From: Cryptomeria japonica
Lineage: Eukaryota; Streptophyta; Pinopsida; Cupressales; Cupressaceae
Direction of reading: 5' to 3'
Assembly (NCBI RefSeq): GCF_030272615.1
Contig: NC_081414.1
Location: 764,875,413 to 764,939,412, forward strand
DNA length: 64,000 nt
In this document: in pieces, positions 1-12,021 of the stretch
Layout: each line of letters begins with the position of its first letter
Numbering within the stretch: the first letter of the stretch is position 1
Made by a program: the position numbers and the translations under genes
Notes under the pieces: model-generated
What the model was told of the DNA's origin: nothing
The model's database searches: none
What the model saw: only the letters and a program-made list of their open reading frames with translations

Positions 1-1379
1 TTTACTGAATCTTTGGAGCAAATGGATGTAGAGCAACAATTAGTTACCCTACCTTCTACAACTAACATGGATGAAGCTCCACCTATTAGCCACCATCCAT
101 TATCATAGCCTTAGAGTAGCTAATTCCATCTTATATATGTTGTTGCATCATCAAGTCAGAATGTGTCTGAGATGTCAGTGACTTCTCAGAAGGAAGCCAC
201 AACTCCAATCACCAAAGAAGATCTTCCACCATGGATGGATGTTGTGGCACCTAAAAGGAATAAACAAGTGATTTCATCAAATGACTTTGATTTTGAGTAG
301 TTAGTTCCATCCAAGGCAAAAGGGACTAAAAAGCCAAAGACTATTTCTCGAGTGTTGGTGGATCCTGCTACAAAAGAAAATATGTTGACGTCATGGTGAC
401 ATCCTCAAATAAAAACAAGGACAATATTCAACTTGAAGATTATACTATGCAGACTATAGAACTTGGTGTGGAGACACATGAGAGTGTCAAGTTAGAATCT
501 CAAACTCCTTTCAATTCTCTTGTGTGCAGGTTTGATCAAGAAAGAGATGAGAAAAATGAATGGAAGCAAAAATGTAAATAGTCGACCAATGTGCTTTTGA
601 AAGTCACACAATCTTCCTAAGAGGTTGAGCATATTGTTTCCTCAATTGATACTAAGGCTCTCAAAAAGGTGTAACAGGTGGGCATCAAGGGTCAAGTAGT
701 GGATAAATGGATTGATCATTTTAAATTGGAGGGCTCTCTTCTTTTGGATTCAATGATCAGGTTATTTATGGATTTTGAAATTGTTCAAAGTCAAATGCAA
801 GGTACCAAAACCACTTTGACCAAAGAAATGGAAGAAATTGAAAAGAGTATAACTCTTTGGAGAAAAATGGAAGATTTCAAGATTGATGTTCTTGTAGAAA
901 ACAAGGTAATAATGACACGAGAAAAATACATCCAAATTTTGTCGTTATTATCTCATAAGGGTAAAATAATAAGGTCAATAATCTTAGAAATAGATCAAGA
1001 AAAGAAAGAATATGATGATAAGATTGATCATATTTCAGCAAAGATAGCTGATATTCCTTGTTGCTTGTGTGATGAGAGTAAAAAAACTAATATCCAGTTA
1101 GAACATCATACAATAATTTATTTCCCTAATTACTCACTAGGAAAAAAAGGACTTCTCGTTGAATGCATTTGATAAATTTCTTGAGATACATGTTAGTTTT
1201 GAAGTTCTTGCCTCAATGCTGAAACATGGAAGAAAGAAGTATGTGAAAGCTGGATATGCAGTTTCTCGAGTTCACGCCATCACTAGTTCTACCACATGCC
1301 GCACAAAGCTGAGATGGAAGTTGTTTTGGCTTGGTTTGAGGAATTCAAGAAAATTAATGATGAGGAGAAAGATGAATAA
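1..1379 (+). pseudogene. C-terminal part of the E1 unknown ORF, copy inside the 5' LTR
   Basis: This is the decayed second copy of the C-terminal portion of the ORF at 38560-42046, ending with the same ...NDEEKDE-stop. Visible pieces include an HESVKL...QTPFNSLVCRFDQERDEKNE segment (about 477-560), a VDKWIDH segment and a long charged alpha-helical stretch containing KEMEEIEKSITLWRKMEDF (about 700-900), which is probably coiled coil. Several frameshifts and stops (for example around 298, 579 and 670) break it, so it is not expressible as one protein. I do not recognise the family. The equivalent stretch near 42046 is less damaged. Confidence 0.6.
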
Positions 1380-1740
1380 AGTGTACCCCATTGACACTAT
1401 CTTTTCATGTAGTTGCATTCCTAGTTACAACACATTTTCTTGCAATTACATTTTCATTTTATGTAGTAGTTGTAGTCAAGTGGTACTATGCAGTTGAATT
1501 AGTCAATTGTGCCCACCTTTTTCTCAACTTCTTTTCTTACATAAGGAGGACCTCATTTGCACATACTTATCTTTTATTATGCTTAGCAAAACTCTGCCAA
1601 ATTTTTACCTCAACTAATACTTTGAGCTTTTGTTGTAAAGATTCAATCAAGCAAATAAAGAGAGCAATTCCAATTGATTCCAAACTTTGTGTTGGGTCAA
1701 AGATTGTTTATATGAGTTAATGTTCTTATGTTCATTTCTT
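1380..1740 (+). other. Non-coding LTR sequence after the ORF
   Basis: AT-rich sequence between the ORF stop and the solo LTR insertion, aligned with about 42047-42384 of the 3' LTR. It probably holds part of U3/R of the E1 LTR. No gene is seen. Confidence 0.5.
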
Positions 1741-3381
1741 TGTAGCGTCGTAAATTGTACGCACTTGCTAGGGTGGTACAATTTCACACCTAGTTTAGCG
1801 CCCACCTTGGCGCATTTTGCATTTTGCATTGCATTTCCCCTTTAGCACTTAATTAATTAAATTAATTAGGTCTAGGGTTCTATTTTATCATCTCCCATAT
1901 CATAAAGTTGGGCCCTTTTCATTAAAGTGTGCCCCTTTCATTTTATTCTTCCAATACATCATTTAATCTAAAACCCTAATTAGGTCCTATTTTGAACTTG
2001 GGGGCTTGATTTCGGGGGTCAAAACATCTCGAAATCAGCTGTAACTTCGGGATTCTCTCTAAAATCATCATATCCGATAGTCCTAAAAATTTGGTGAAAA
2101 GTTGTCGGGACCATGGCGCCCAGAGTGCAACATGGTCCCAGACATTTTTCCTGAAATTTTAGGAGCGCAATCCAATCATAAAATAAAGCTTAACCCCAAG
2201 AAATTGGCGGGATATTCAATCTCTAGGTCGGCCAAAAGTTGAAATTAAGACCTAGGGTTTCATATATAAGAGCTCTCTTTCTTCATTTGAAAGGATCCGG
2301 ATTTTGGTTTGGAGGAACCTCATATGCAGCGAAAGAGCAGATCTTTGAAGACTTCAATAACATTCAACATCCATCCATCAAGCATTCATCAATTTCATTC
2401 ATTTAGGGCTTGGAAGACATTGAAGAACAATAGGAGATTACCGACTGAAGATTGGCTTGTACTCCTCCCTTAAGGGTTGGGTATGATTTCATGTTGTTTT
2501 CATGTCTTTGCATAAGCTTCAATATATCCTTTATTCATGCTTTAGATCACTTTGCATCTTGATTTAGAGCATTTACATTATCATTTACAAGCAATTAGGG
2601 TTTACTTTCTAGGTTGCTCTAGTTTGCTTACTTGCATCTTAGGACCTTGCACACACACTAGGTCTGCACACACAATACATTTTACAATACAACTTGGCTA
2701 TTTGTGGAGGTGGAAATCACCGAAGTGGGGGTTTGACTAAGGTAAAACCCTATATAGCCGCCCAAACATCTTTTCAGATATAAGTGCAGGTTTCGGGACT
2801 CGGACGACGCCGCAGGTTGCAGATCCGGGAATAGCAGGTCGAGACAGCACTCCACACCAAATTTCAGAGCAAAAGACCAGGACAGGGGCGTGGGGTGCCC
2901 TGGTCCTGCCAGGACAAGGGCGCTGGGCACCCTGGTCCTCCTGACAGACAGCATTTTCAGCATTTTTGACAGCTTTTCCAAAGTGCAAAAACAGCAGTTT
3001 TCGGAGCAGTTTCAGGGGCAGAATCAGGACAGTGGCGCCCGCGCCCCTGTCCCGAACATTTTCAGTCAGATTTTAATTCCAGGTACGCATTTACATTCTT
3101 GTCTTGTCCTTGTGTTTACAGCTTTCCATTGTTTAAGTTCAATTCTGCAATCTTGTTATTAGTTCATACTTGCACTTTGGGGTTAGGGATTGAACTTGCA
3201 TCATTTCATCTTTCAATTGCAACAAAGGAATAGAAATCCTAATAGGTAGCCCGTGGCTCTCTCTTCCACAAGAAGAAGTAGCCAATTGTGTGATACCTCT
3301 AGGCTCTTTCGTATTCCACAAGTGTGTGGTTGAAAGTGAGATTAGGGCATGTTTGCTTAGTGTCACTTTTTCTCCCACACA
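1741..3381 (+). mobile_element. Solo LTR, 1641 bp, probable Ty3/gypsy family
   Basis: The insertion starts TGTAGCGTCG and ends CCCACACA. It is flanked by the 5-bp duplication TTCTT (1736-1740 and 3382-3386). The orthologous site in the other E1 LTR (around 42381) is empty and reads straight through, which confirms both boundaries. There are no internal domains, so this is a solo LTR left by LTR-LTR recombination. A TATA-like CATATATAAG lies at 2261-2270, suggesting plus-strand sense. The central part (2760-3060) is GC-richer than its surroundings and repeats the motif GCGCCC/GGGGCGCC several times. Confidence 0.85.
2261..2270 (+). promoter_or_regulatory. TATA-like box of the solo LTR
   Basis: CATATATAAG followed by AGCTCTCTTTCTTC, a pyrimidine-rich stretch typical of a pol II LTR promoter. 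Assigned from sequence resemblance only. Confidence 0.35.
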
Positions 3382-3949
3382 TTCTTATATATGTTCTTTA
3401 ATTCCTTGATATTGGGGGCATTATTATTTATGTAAGTAAAAGAAATTTCCAACTATGATAAGTAGACTTTGTGCTATTTGCATGTTTGGGAAATCTTCTA
3501 ATAGTCAAGTGATTACATAGTAATCTTTGTATTGCTATTAGTTTCTCTTATTTTTTAGGAAAATTGATCATATCTTGGAGACTTTGAGCTACAAGTTGTG
3601 ATTATAGCTGTAAGTGCGGTGATTATAGTAAGTTGCACTCATGTAAGACTTTGAGCCTACATGATTGTCTAGATATTAAGAATCTTTGTCAAGAAGTTTT
3701 ATTTAGTTGTTAAGTTTAATGATTTATAAGAAATGTCACCAAGTGAAGGGAAAATACATTAATTCTGAAAAAAGAGAATTACATGCCCTAAGCTTACACC
3801 AGAATTTTGTTTTGTATAAGTTGTTGAGATACCCAAAATTCCAATAGGAAACCTCCCCTTGATGAGAGGAAAGACTTTGGCTTATCATAGCTGTGTGTGA
3901 AATATATATTTTTTCATTGGTACACTGGTGACAAAATATTCACCCAACA

Positions 3950-4302
3950 GTTTTTTGCCGACTGTGTTGTGGAGCGACGTGCAACCGGTATTTTCGATTT
4001 TGGGTTGCAGTTCACTTTAAATTGTAATATATGTATTGTTGATTTTCTCAAAGTATTAATCTGGCTGATTGAAGTACACTCGTGGACGAGTAGCAGGAAT
4101 TTTTTATCATACCTTTGAGTTTTTGCAGCAACATAATTTTCCTTTTGTGACTCCTCCACGGACGTGATCTCCTTTGCAGCAGACATGAAGTTTTCCTTCT
4201 ACTGCATAATGGTCTCCTATACCAACTGAGGCATCAAGTTTGCAAGTTGTGGTTGTTCCACTTGTAAATAGTTTTGTAATACCACCATATAATTCATTAA
4301 GG
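3950..4302 (+). other. Leader between the E1 5' LTR and gag
   Basis: About 350 bp of untranslated leader. No clear 18-nt complement of a known tRNA 3' end is seen immediately after the LTR end; the first bases are GTTTTTTGCCGACTGTG. The primer-binding site is therefore either decayed or for a tRNA I do not recognise. Confidence 0.4.
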
Positions 4303-4753
4303 ATGGCTCTCTCGGGACCTTGGGGTACTGCGTTTGGCACTTTAAGCCTAACGACACCTTTACATGAACTTCTAAAAGGCACAAGAAATAGTTTCCCTAA
4401 GTTTTTGGGAGATGGAGCTCAACATCCTGATGAGCACATCACTGCTTTTTTATATCGCATGTGGTGTTATCAGTGTTGAACATGAAGATGTTTCTGTGAG
4501 ATTGTTTATTGAAACTTTGCAAGGTACAACAGCTGATTGGATTTATCATCTTCCAAATAATTATATTAAAAATTGGGCTAGCCTCAAAACAAGGTTCAAT
4601 CTAGTTGAAGATAATCATGCACTTTTAGCCCAATTAACTCAAATGAAGAAGGAACCACAAGAGTCTATGCGAGAATTTGTGGTGAAGTTCAATAAGTTGT
4701 ACAATCACATTCTGACGGCATCTCAACCTACTGCTAGAAACTTGAAATGTTTC
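4303..4753 (+). pseudogene. E1 gag, N-terminal part (broken by the E2 insertion)
   Basis: Starts MALSGPWGTAFG. It contains the retrotransposon gag core: FPKFLGDGAQHPDEHI, then after a one-frame shift near 4440 LFIETLQGTTADWIYHLP, WASLKTRFN, and EPQESMREFVVKFNKLYN. This is the capsid-like domain of Ty3/gypsy Gag, which assembles virus-like particles. The frame stops at the E2 insertion at 4754; the rest of gag lies at 30334-30838. When the insertion and one target-site copy are ignored, the reading frame passes through, which supports the nesting. The frameshift near 4440 shows the element is dead. Confidence 0.75.
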
Positions 4754-6059
4754 TGATGCTCTGTAAAAAGGATTAGAAAATTTGTTTGATGGGAACACAA
4801 GAAACAAAAGAAATAAGTTCAAACGTTAGTGTTAGTAACAAAAGACTATCCTAAACAGGCATATCAAGATAGTTATTAAGCATAAAATGGAAAGCATACA
4901 AACATAGAATAAATAAGTTATACTCCTCCAAATGCTAGCCAAGATGCTCATAGTTGCTCCTCCCTTGATCCTCTCCTCTCCAAGTTCCACATGACTATAG
5001 CTCTTAGTTGTGCACTGCTATGGAAGTCTTATGGAGATTCAAGATTGTGATATGACTATGAAAATATGCAAATGCAAGCTAATAACTAAATAAAAGATGA
5101 GTTAATCAAAATGCTAGTTAATTTTAACCAAAAACACAAATGTAGATTGTGCTACAATGCTTTCCTAAATTCACTATAACTTAGATGCATGCAAGAGTTC
5201 TAGGATCTGGATTATGAAGGAATGGGCTCTATTTATAGGAAAAACAAAGCAATGGATGGTGGAGATTGAGTAATCTCAATAAGGGTCAAGATTGAAAGGT
5301 TTATGGTCCATGTGAGGGCTTTCAACCCAATCCCAGGATGACAAATTTCATCATGAGATGGCTTGAGAGGAGAGAGAAGAAGCATTAAATGCTTGACATG
5401 ACCTGAGGGTTACCCTAGGGGGTTTGGTTAAGCTTGAGTTATTGGATAAAACTATTATACAAGGATAATGCCATTATCCAGTGGACACTCTTCTGCAAGA
5501 GTTAGTGGAGATACCCATGTAGGCTTTCAAAGACTTTGGAGACTTTGAGAAGTGACCTCAAGTTGCTTAGGAATGTGACAATGTTTAGGAAATGGATTAG
5601 GCTAATTAGGAAGGGATTAGAAGAATCTAGAAGATGGTTAGAAGAGTCTAGAAGGTGATTAGAAGAGCAAGTGGATTTGGTAGGTGAGGGAAAATAGGAT
5701 TTTAATTAAAATAAAATTGTTCATTTCAACCAAAATAGGTGCAACTTGCATTTGTAGGAAAATGCAAGTGGGCGGGGGGGGGGGGGCAATTTAAGGATTT
5801 TAAATAAATATTTGTTTATTTATTTAAAGGATGAGAGGGGTTAAATTAAAATATATATATTTATTTATTTAATTGATTATTTTAGAATGTGGCTAAATGA
5901 ATTAATTTAATTAAATTGACTAATTTATTTTATTAATAGGAGAATAATTTGAGGATGAATTAATTAAATATCAATTTAATTAACTGGATATTGATGGTTT
6001 ATTAATCAAATAAATAGTAAATATTCATTAAATTGAGTGGACAGATTTAAGTGACTACA
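4754..6059 (-). repeat. E2 3' LTR (1306 bp)
   Basis: Aligns along its length with 28923-30328; it lacks about 100 bp present in that copy near 29690-29790. On the minus strand it starts TGTAGTCAC and ends GAGCATCA. A TATA box (CTATAAATAGAGCCC on the minus strand) lies at about 5226-5239. Near 5773 there is a run of about 15 G residues, also present in the other LTR near 30040, followed by AT-rich TTAATTAAAT repeats. Confidence 0.85.
5226..5239 (-). promoter_or_regulatory. TATA box of the E2 3' LTR
   Basis: The minus strand reads CCTATAAATAGAGCCC. The same box occurs in the other LTR and, as TTTAAATAG, in the related opposite-facing LTR at about 28061, so it is conserved between families. Confidence 0.6.
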
Positions 6060-6072
6060 TTTGCCCCTCTTT
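6060..6072 (-). other. E2 polypurine tract
   Basis: The minus strand reads AAAGAGGGGCAAA directly against the LTR start TGTAGTCAC. This is the expected plus-strand primer site for reverse transcription, and it fixes the orientation of E2. Confidence 0.75.
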
Positions 6073-8389
6073 GAGACGGTGTGGCTTATCATGTCGTTTC
6101 AAAGAAAGAAAAATAGGTGTGAAGAAATATGCCTCATAAATATTAATCTAGTGAGTGGTATGCCCCCTCGAGAGAGGGGCCGCAAAATTTCAAAAAATCG
6201 GGCGATCTCTCAAAAAATAGAAAGAAGTGCAGAGGAGGTAGAATAGAAGAATTTAGAGATAATGGTGAAAGAATGAAAGAAAACGATGATAAAATAGAGA
6301 AAAGGGCAAGCCAGCGAGTACCCTTAGGTCATACAAGAGATATAGTACAAAGGTAGTGTGTGCTTTTGATTGATGCTATACAATTGATCAAAATTGGTTG
6401 GACAATCGGGTGCAATCAGTTAAATTATCCTGGTTAAGTCAAAGTGTGACAGTTGATGTCAGTTGTTCGCTTGGACAGGATAAAGTCTGAATAAATGAAT
6501 CAAAATGGCCTGATGAGACTTAGACAAAGGATGTAATTGCTCGATGAAGTCAAGGTGTCTGAAGCAAAATACTCGTTGAGACTTAGACAATTGATGTAAT
6601 TGTCTGTTTTGATTGTGTTTGATTGGTTTGATCAATTGAGAGGGTTTGCATTGTAGGTTGGTTGTGGTGAATCATAGCAGCCCCGTTGAGACTAAGGTCA
6701 TTGTGATAAATATCCGTTGTAGTCTAGATTTTCCATGATCAATTACCTATTGAGACTCGAAGATACTTGATCAAAGTATCTATTGATAGTCTAGGTGTGT
6801 GTAAGTCGATGTACCTATGTAGATAGAGTAACTTACTTGGTGTATAGGATGACTTACGATGGGAAGCGTAGCCCCTCCTGTTATAGATGGACAGTGATGA
6901 ACGTGGCTTGATTGGGTTGATGGGGCACGATGTAGGGTATTTGAGGCCGATTATCAAGAGGGGGAGGGTGAGGGGGGATTCAGTGTTAGATAGAAGGTAT
7001 GGAGGACCTAGGACTCATTCCTATGGAAAGGATCGACCAAAGAGAGTATGCATTGTCAGTACTATGTATGAATGATATGCAACTATGAATGTATGGAAGG
7101 ATGGAATGCATCAGAATGCAATATATACAGATGAGATGAAATGACATTCCAGAGAGTATTCATAGTGCTTTATTTTCCTCATCGAGCATGGTAGTATCGT
7201 TCTTGGTCGAGGCAGTAGGAACCAAGTTTGGAGCATTGTACTTGTAAGCAAGCATTTATATGCAAGGAAAAGTGATCCTCCATTCCGGTTCATGCACAAA
7301 TGGTCGAGGTATACGCTGTAGTCATCAAGCCCTAGTGATCTATGATTAGTTTTGCATAAGATCGCATAGCTTAGTGAACTTCCCACGTAGACACCATTAG
7401 TACATGCTCCAAAACTTCATTGGAACAATCCACAGACAACAAACAAAGAAAAAGATATTAGGAGCCATCCTGGCTACTCTAATCACTTGTGGATATCCTA
7501 GAGTAGCATAGGAACCTGATATGAATAAAAATAAAAAGACTATAACAAATCTACCAAGTACTTAGCAGCTTAAACAAAATTTTCTTGTCAAAGAAAAATG
7601 TTATCATGTCTTTGTTTTGTAAGGAAGGATGCATCCTTGTGAAGATAGTTTGTGTATAAATGTTTTGATTGGTTGGTTGATTTGATAAGTGATCCTCATT
7701 TGGGTAGCACAAAATGTTTGTTTGGTGTTCTTGTTGTGGTACGTATGTACAACGAATATGTATATGTTGCAATGTTGTTGTGTTTTTTACGTTTTTGATG
7801 TTTTTGATGTTTTGATGTTTTTGATGTTTTTGTGGGTTTTGTAAATGTTTTTGGGTTTTTCTGAGGTTTTATGATGTTTTTGGTGTTTTTATGGTTTTGT
7901 GAATGTTTTTGGTATTAGTTTCAAGACATTTTTGAATAAGGAATTCAATGAATCATATGCCATGTAGAATCCACTTCCTTTGGTAGGTTTAAGAGCATTT
8001 CCCCCAATTAGATGTTGCGTATCAAAGCAGGATGTCAGACATATAACCCTAATTTGCAGACCAATAACAAGCCATGGTTTGAATGATTAGTGAATGTATG
8101 CAATGGATTCAAATGGATGCAATGTATGCAATCGCAATGAGCGTGAAAGACAATGGAGCCATAGCTTTTTACAAATGGCACCCGTTTTCTAGGTTTTCAC
8201 CATTGTACTTACCCAAGGCGCCACCGAAATGGTTTTCACCATTTGGATGGATGATTTTTCTTTACTATTTTGATTTTGATTTTATTTTTTTGTATTTTCT
8301 TCAAGACATTTTTCTGAATTTTTTTTATGTTTTCTGATATATATGGAGCCTGATGCTTTGTACAAATTATGTATGGAATCATTTGAGGT
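6073..8389 (-). other. E2 region between integrase and 3' LTR, no gene
   Basis: About 2.3 kb without a supportable ORF. It contains degenerate repeats built on GTTGAGACTTAGACAA and TTGATCAATTGAGA (about 6370-6780) and a T/G-rich stretch of GATGTTTTT-like words (7788-7915). This is probably the untranslated 3' portion of E2. Confidence 0.5.
7788..7915. repeat. Simple repeat, (GATGTTTTT)-like
   Basis: Words such as GATGTTTTTGATG and GTGAATGTTTTTGG recur with slight variation. Low-complexity tract inside E2. Confidence 0.6.
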
Positions 8390-9761
8390 GCATGTTGTTG
8401 ATAGGATCTGCTAGGGGTTCATCTTCTGAATTTGCCAATTGATATGCCCCAGACCCAAATACAACAGTAATAACATATGGACCTAGCCAGTTTGATTCAA
8501 ACTTGCCCTGATGTTTTGTGTTTGGTTATTTTCATGGATTTTCTCAGAGAACAAGATTACCTACCTCAAATGTACAAGGTTTAACCCGATTATTATAGCT
8601 TCTCCTCATGAGCTACTGATAGGCCTTGAGGTGGTTGTATGCAGCTTGTCGTCGTTCATCAAGTAGTTCCAAGTCTTGAAGACATGAGACCTAATATGCT
8701 TCATCATCGATCAGATTATGCAAAGAAACTCGTAGAGAGGGTATCTCAACCTCAATAGGTAGAATGACTTATGCTCCATAGACCAGTGAATAGGGAGTTT
8801 TGCCTATAGGGGTTCGAATGCTAGTTCGATATGCCCATAGTGTTGGATTTAAATGAATGTGCCAATCACGACCAGCATTATAAACTGTCTTCTTAAGGAT
8901 CCTCAATATGTTTTTGTTGGATGCTTCGGCCTGTCCATTGCCTTGTGGGTAATATGGGGTGGAAAAGCGATGTTGGATATGAAACTTGTCATAGAGTTCA
9001 CAGACATCTTGATTTTTGAAGGGGAGTCTATTATCGGTGATGATGGACATGGGTACACCATACCGGCAGATGATGTAATTAAGGATGAATGAGGCAATCT
9101 GCTTACCGGTGACTTGGGTAAGTGGAACAACTTTGATCCACTTTGTGAAGTATTCAGTGGCGGTAATGATAAATTTGTGGCCATTGGATGAAGATGGATG
9201 AATTTTACCCACAAGGTCAAGTCCCCATTGACAAAAGGGTAATGGTGTTGTGATTGGTTGAAATTCTCGTGTTGGTGCATGTATCATGTCTCCGTGAACT
9301 TGGGACTTCTTACATTTTCTGACAAAATAGTAGGAGTCTTTTTCCATGATGAGCCAATAGTATCCAGCGCACATGATTTTATTTGCTAGAGAAGAATCGC
9401 TTGAATGAGTCCCATAATTGCTTTCATGTAACTCTTCCAAGGCTTTTGTTATCTCATCTTGTTCCAAACATTAAAGGAGAGTGCCATCAAGACTTCGCCA
9501 GTATAGGGTTTCGACAATAATGGTATATCGAGCGGTTTGGCGGATGAAGGTTTTGCGTTGGTTATTGGATTGGTTGGGAGGAAGTGTGTGATTGTGGAGG
9601 TAAGTGAAGAACTCATTGTACCATGGGGATTTAGAACTGACAAGGTGACATATCATTTCCGTTTCAGGGATATCATAAGCGGGGATCCAAAGTTGTTCTA
9701 CCAAGAACTCGTAGCATGTTGAATTTTGCAGAAGAGCTAGGAGAGATCCAATTGTAGCCAT
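8390..9761 (-). pseudogene. E2 integrase (decayed)
   Basis: Reads on the minus strand. An H2C2-type zinc-binding segment comes first (LHESNYGTH ... VRKCKKSQVHGD, the last Cys replaced by Ser). The rve catalytic core follows: first Asp in WGLDLVGKIHP (around 9240), second Asp in IITDNRLPFKNQ (around 9030), and Glu in GQAEASNKN (around 8930). The C-terminal part with SYNNRVKPC...VGNLVL and the WLGPYVI motif runs to about 8390. No chromodomain is visible, consistent with non-chromovirus Tat. Integrase would insert the cDNA into chromosomal DNA. Stops and the mutated zinc ligand make it inactive. Confidence 0.85.
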
Positions 9762-10202
9762 TGCATCGCGGCTCGATTCTGATCTCTTGGTACTTGCTCA
9801 AATGTGATAGTTGTGAATGATTCTTTGTAACTATCCACCATCCTTTTATACGGCATGAGTTTATCATCCTGTCTGATATTCATTAGTAACTTGTTGGATG
9901 ACTAGCTGGGAATCGCTATAGACCTATAGCTCTTTGAGATGTCATTGTATAGCCAATCTAAGTCCTTTTATTAAGGCCTCATATTCTACTATATTATTGG
10001 TGCATGGGAAAGTGAGCCTGTATGACTTCGGGATGTTGCCACCTTGAGGTGTGATGAATATAATACCTGCCCCTGAGCCATGTCTAGTGTAGGAGCCATC
10101 AAAATATAACTTCCAGGGTTGTGTAGTTGTAATCATGAAGAGTTCTTCATCCAGAAAGTTAGAAACAAGAGGATGGTCATCTATGAGGGGTGCATCGGCC
10201 AA
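9740..10202 (-). pseudogene. E2 archaeal-type RNase H domain (aRNH)
   Basis: Minus-strand reading contains WKLYFDGSYTRHGSGAGI, an NNIVEYEALIKGL helix and, after a stop, YSDSQLVIQQV. These supply the Asp, Glu and Asp expected of the RVT_3 / archaeal-type RNase H fold. It lies downstream of the first RNase H and upstream of integrase, as known for Tat elements. It would degrade the RNA strand of the RNA-DNA hybrid. Stops after LRLAIQ and near 9870 break it. Confidence 0.8.
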
Positions 10203-10217
10203 CTGATCGGCAATAGC

Positions 10218-10691
10218 CTACCCTTTGATAGCCTTGTGGTCCACGTATTCAATGTCAAATTCACTCAGAATCATAAACCATTTGGCCAAGCGGCCTGTCA
10301 ATGTGGCTTTGCTGAGTAGGTACTTGAGTGGATAAATTTTAGTAATGAGTTGCACCTTGTGTGTCAACATGTATTGTCGTAGTTTGGTGGTTGCCAATAT
10401 AACTGCTAGGCAAGCTCGCTCAATAGGTGTGTAATTGAGTTCATATCCTACTAGTGTTAGAGAGATGTAGTAGACAACACATTCTTTTCCTTCTGCATTG
10501 TGTTGTGCCAGGAGTACTCCTAATGTTGTATTTGTAGCTGAAATATATAGCAATAGAGGTCTATTTGGATCTGGTGGGATCAACAATGGTGTATTCATTA
10601 GGTAATCTTTAAGCAGTTGGAATGCTTGTTGGCATTTGTATCCCATTGAAAGCGGATATTCTTGTGTAACAGATGCATGAAGGGATGACAC
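10218..10691 (-). pseudogene. E2 gypsy-type RNase H domain
   Basis: Contains LLLYISATNTTLGVLLAQH, VVYYISLTLVGYELNYTPIE and LRQYMLTHKVQLITK, the pattern of the RNase H that follows RT in Ty3/gypsy pol. In Tat elements this domain is usually degenerate, its role having been taken by the second RNase H (established knowledge). The usual first catalytic Asp position reads Asn here. Confidence 0.8.
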
Positions 10692-10837
10692 TTATCAGCC
10701 AATTGTGCAATGAATCTTCATATTGACTGTAGTCACCCTTGTAGTGTCCTTAACTGACTGATGTTTTTAGGAGGTGACATGTCCATGATTGCTTTGACTT
10801 TTTCCGGATCTACTTCAATGCCTTTGCTTGAGATAAT

Positions 10838-11785
10838 TTATCCTAGGAGCTTCCTGGAGATTACTCCAAAGACACGTTTCTTTGGATATAGACGGACATG
10901 ATATTGATCTAATCTGTCAAATATCTTAGCCAACATTTCCAGATGACCTTCTCTAGTTAATAATTTTTCTAGTAAAGCATCGACATAATCTTCCATTATG
11001 GTGTGCATCATATCATGAAAGATGGCAGTCATAGCTCTTTGATAGGTTGCCCCTGCATTCTTTAAACCGAAAGGCATCACATTCCAATAGTATGTTCCCC
11101 ATGGGCATGTGAAAGCAGTTTTGTGTTGATCCTCTAGAGAAATCTTGATCTGGTTGTACCCTAAAAAGTCATCCATAAGAGAAAGCATTGCATGACCTGT
11201 TGTTAAATCGACAATCATGTCGATGTTTGGTAATGGAAATTCATCTTTAGGGCATGCTTTGTTCAAATCTCTGAAGTTTGTACAGATACGGATGCCCCCA
11301 ATAGGTTTGCCGACAGGTACAATATTGGAAATCCAATCTGCATAATCAATTGGTCTGATGAAACCAACATCCAAGAGATTTTTGAGTTTAACATTGACAA
11401 GAACAACAATCTGTGGGTGCATCTTGTGAAGCTTTTGTTTGACTGGTTTAGTTTCTTTTTCCACAGTTAGATGATGCATGGCCAATTTAGGATCTAAGCC
11501 AGGCATGTCTGCATAAGACCATGCAAAGTTGATTTGACGTTGCTGGAAGAATTCTACAAATTGTGGTTGTTCCTCTAGAGTTAATAGAGTTGCCAAATGT
11601 ATTTGATGAAGTGTCTCAGGGGTCCTCACATTGAATTCCTTTGTTTCTTCGATTAGGATCGTTGATCTCTCTTGATTTGTACTAAAGGGGAGGATGTCAA
11701 ACCTTTCATCTTCAGGCGCCTCAGAGAGGTTTTCGCCTTTCGATTCGCTCTTTATTTTTACTTTTTTAGGGTCAACAAGTGTCAC
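10838..11785 (-). pseudogene. E2 reverse transcriptase
   Basis: Clear Ty3/gypsy RT blocks on the minus strand: LLDVGFIRPIDYADWISNIV, IRICTNFRDLNKACPKDEFP, FMDG-like SLMDDFLGYNQIKI, TAFTCPWGTYYWNVMPFGLKNAGATYQRAM. The catalytic box reads YVDALLEK (about 10972-10990), so the second Asp of YxDD is Ala. RT would copy element RNA into cDNA in the cytoplasmic particle. The loss of the Asp makes this copy catalytically dead. Its upstream end faces the E3 insertion at 12021. Confidence 0.9.
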
Positions 11786-12021
11786 TGTGTGGTTTTCACT
11801 AGAAGATCCATGTTTTATTGTGGTATTTTTGTAGCTGAAAGGTTTGGCATTTTCCCTGAAGTATGTTGCGTTATTAAGTTCAATGGAAAACCCAGCTTTG
11901 TCATCCCCGCTTGGTATGTTATCCCGTAATTCTAAAAAATCTATGAGCGCTTCATCATTTTGGAAGTGATCAAGACATAGGTGATTAGGTTGGTTCCAGT
12001 CGATGAGTTCAGGGTGGATGA

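Larger units (their letters stand above)
1..3949 (+). mobile_element. 5' LTR (truncated by window edge) of outer Ty3/gypsy element E1
   Basis: Bases 1-1740 and 3387-3949 align collinearly with 40671-42946, differing by scattered substitutions and small indels. Both copies end in CCCAACA (3949 and 42946), and the sequence diverges completely after that point. Gag follows on the left side and unrelated DNA on the right, which is the pattern expected of the two LTRs of one plus-strand element. The left copy is interrupted by a solo LTR at 1741-3381 that the right copy lacks. The start of this LTR lies before base 1, so its full length is unknown. The LTR is unusual in containing the C-terminal half of a large ORF (1-1379). 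No canonical primer-binding site was recognised right after 3949. Confidence 0.75.

Noticed and set aside
8853-9280. Short ORFs on both strands overlapping the E2 integrase
   Set aside because: They are other-frame readings of the integrase coding strand.
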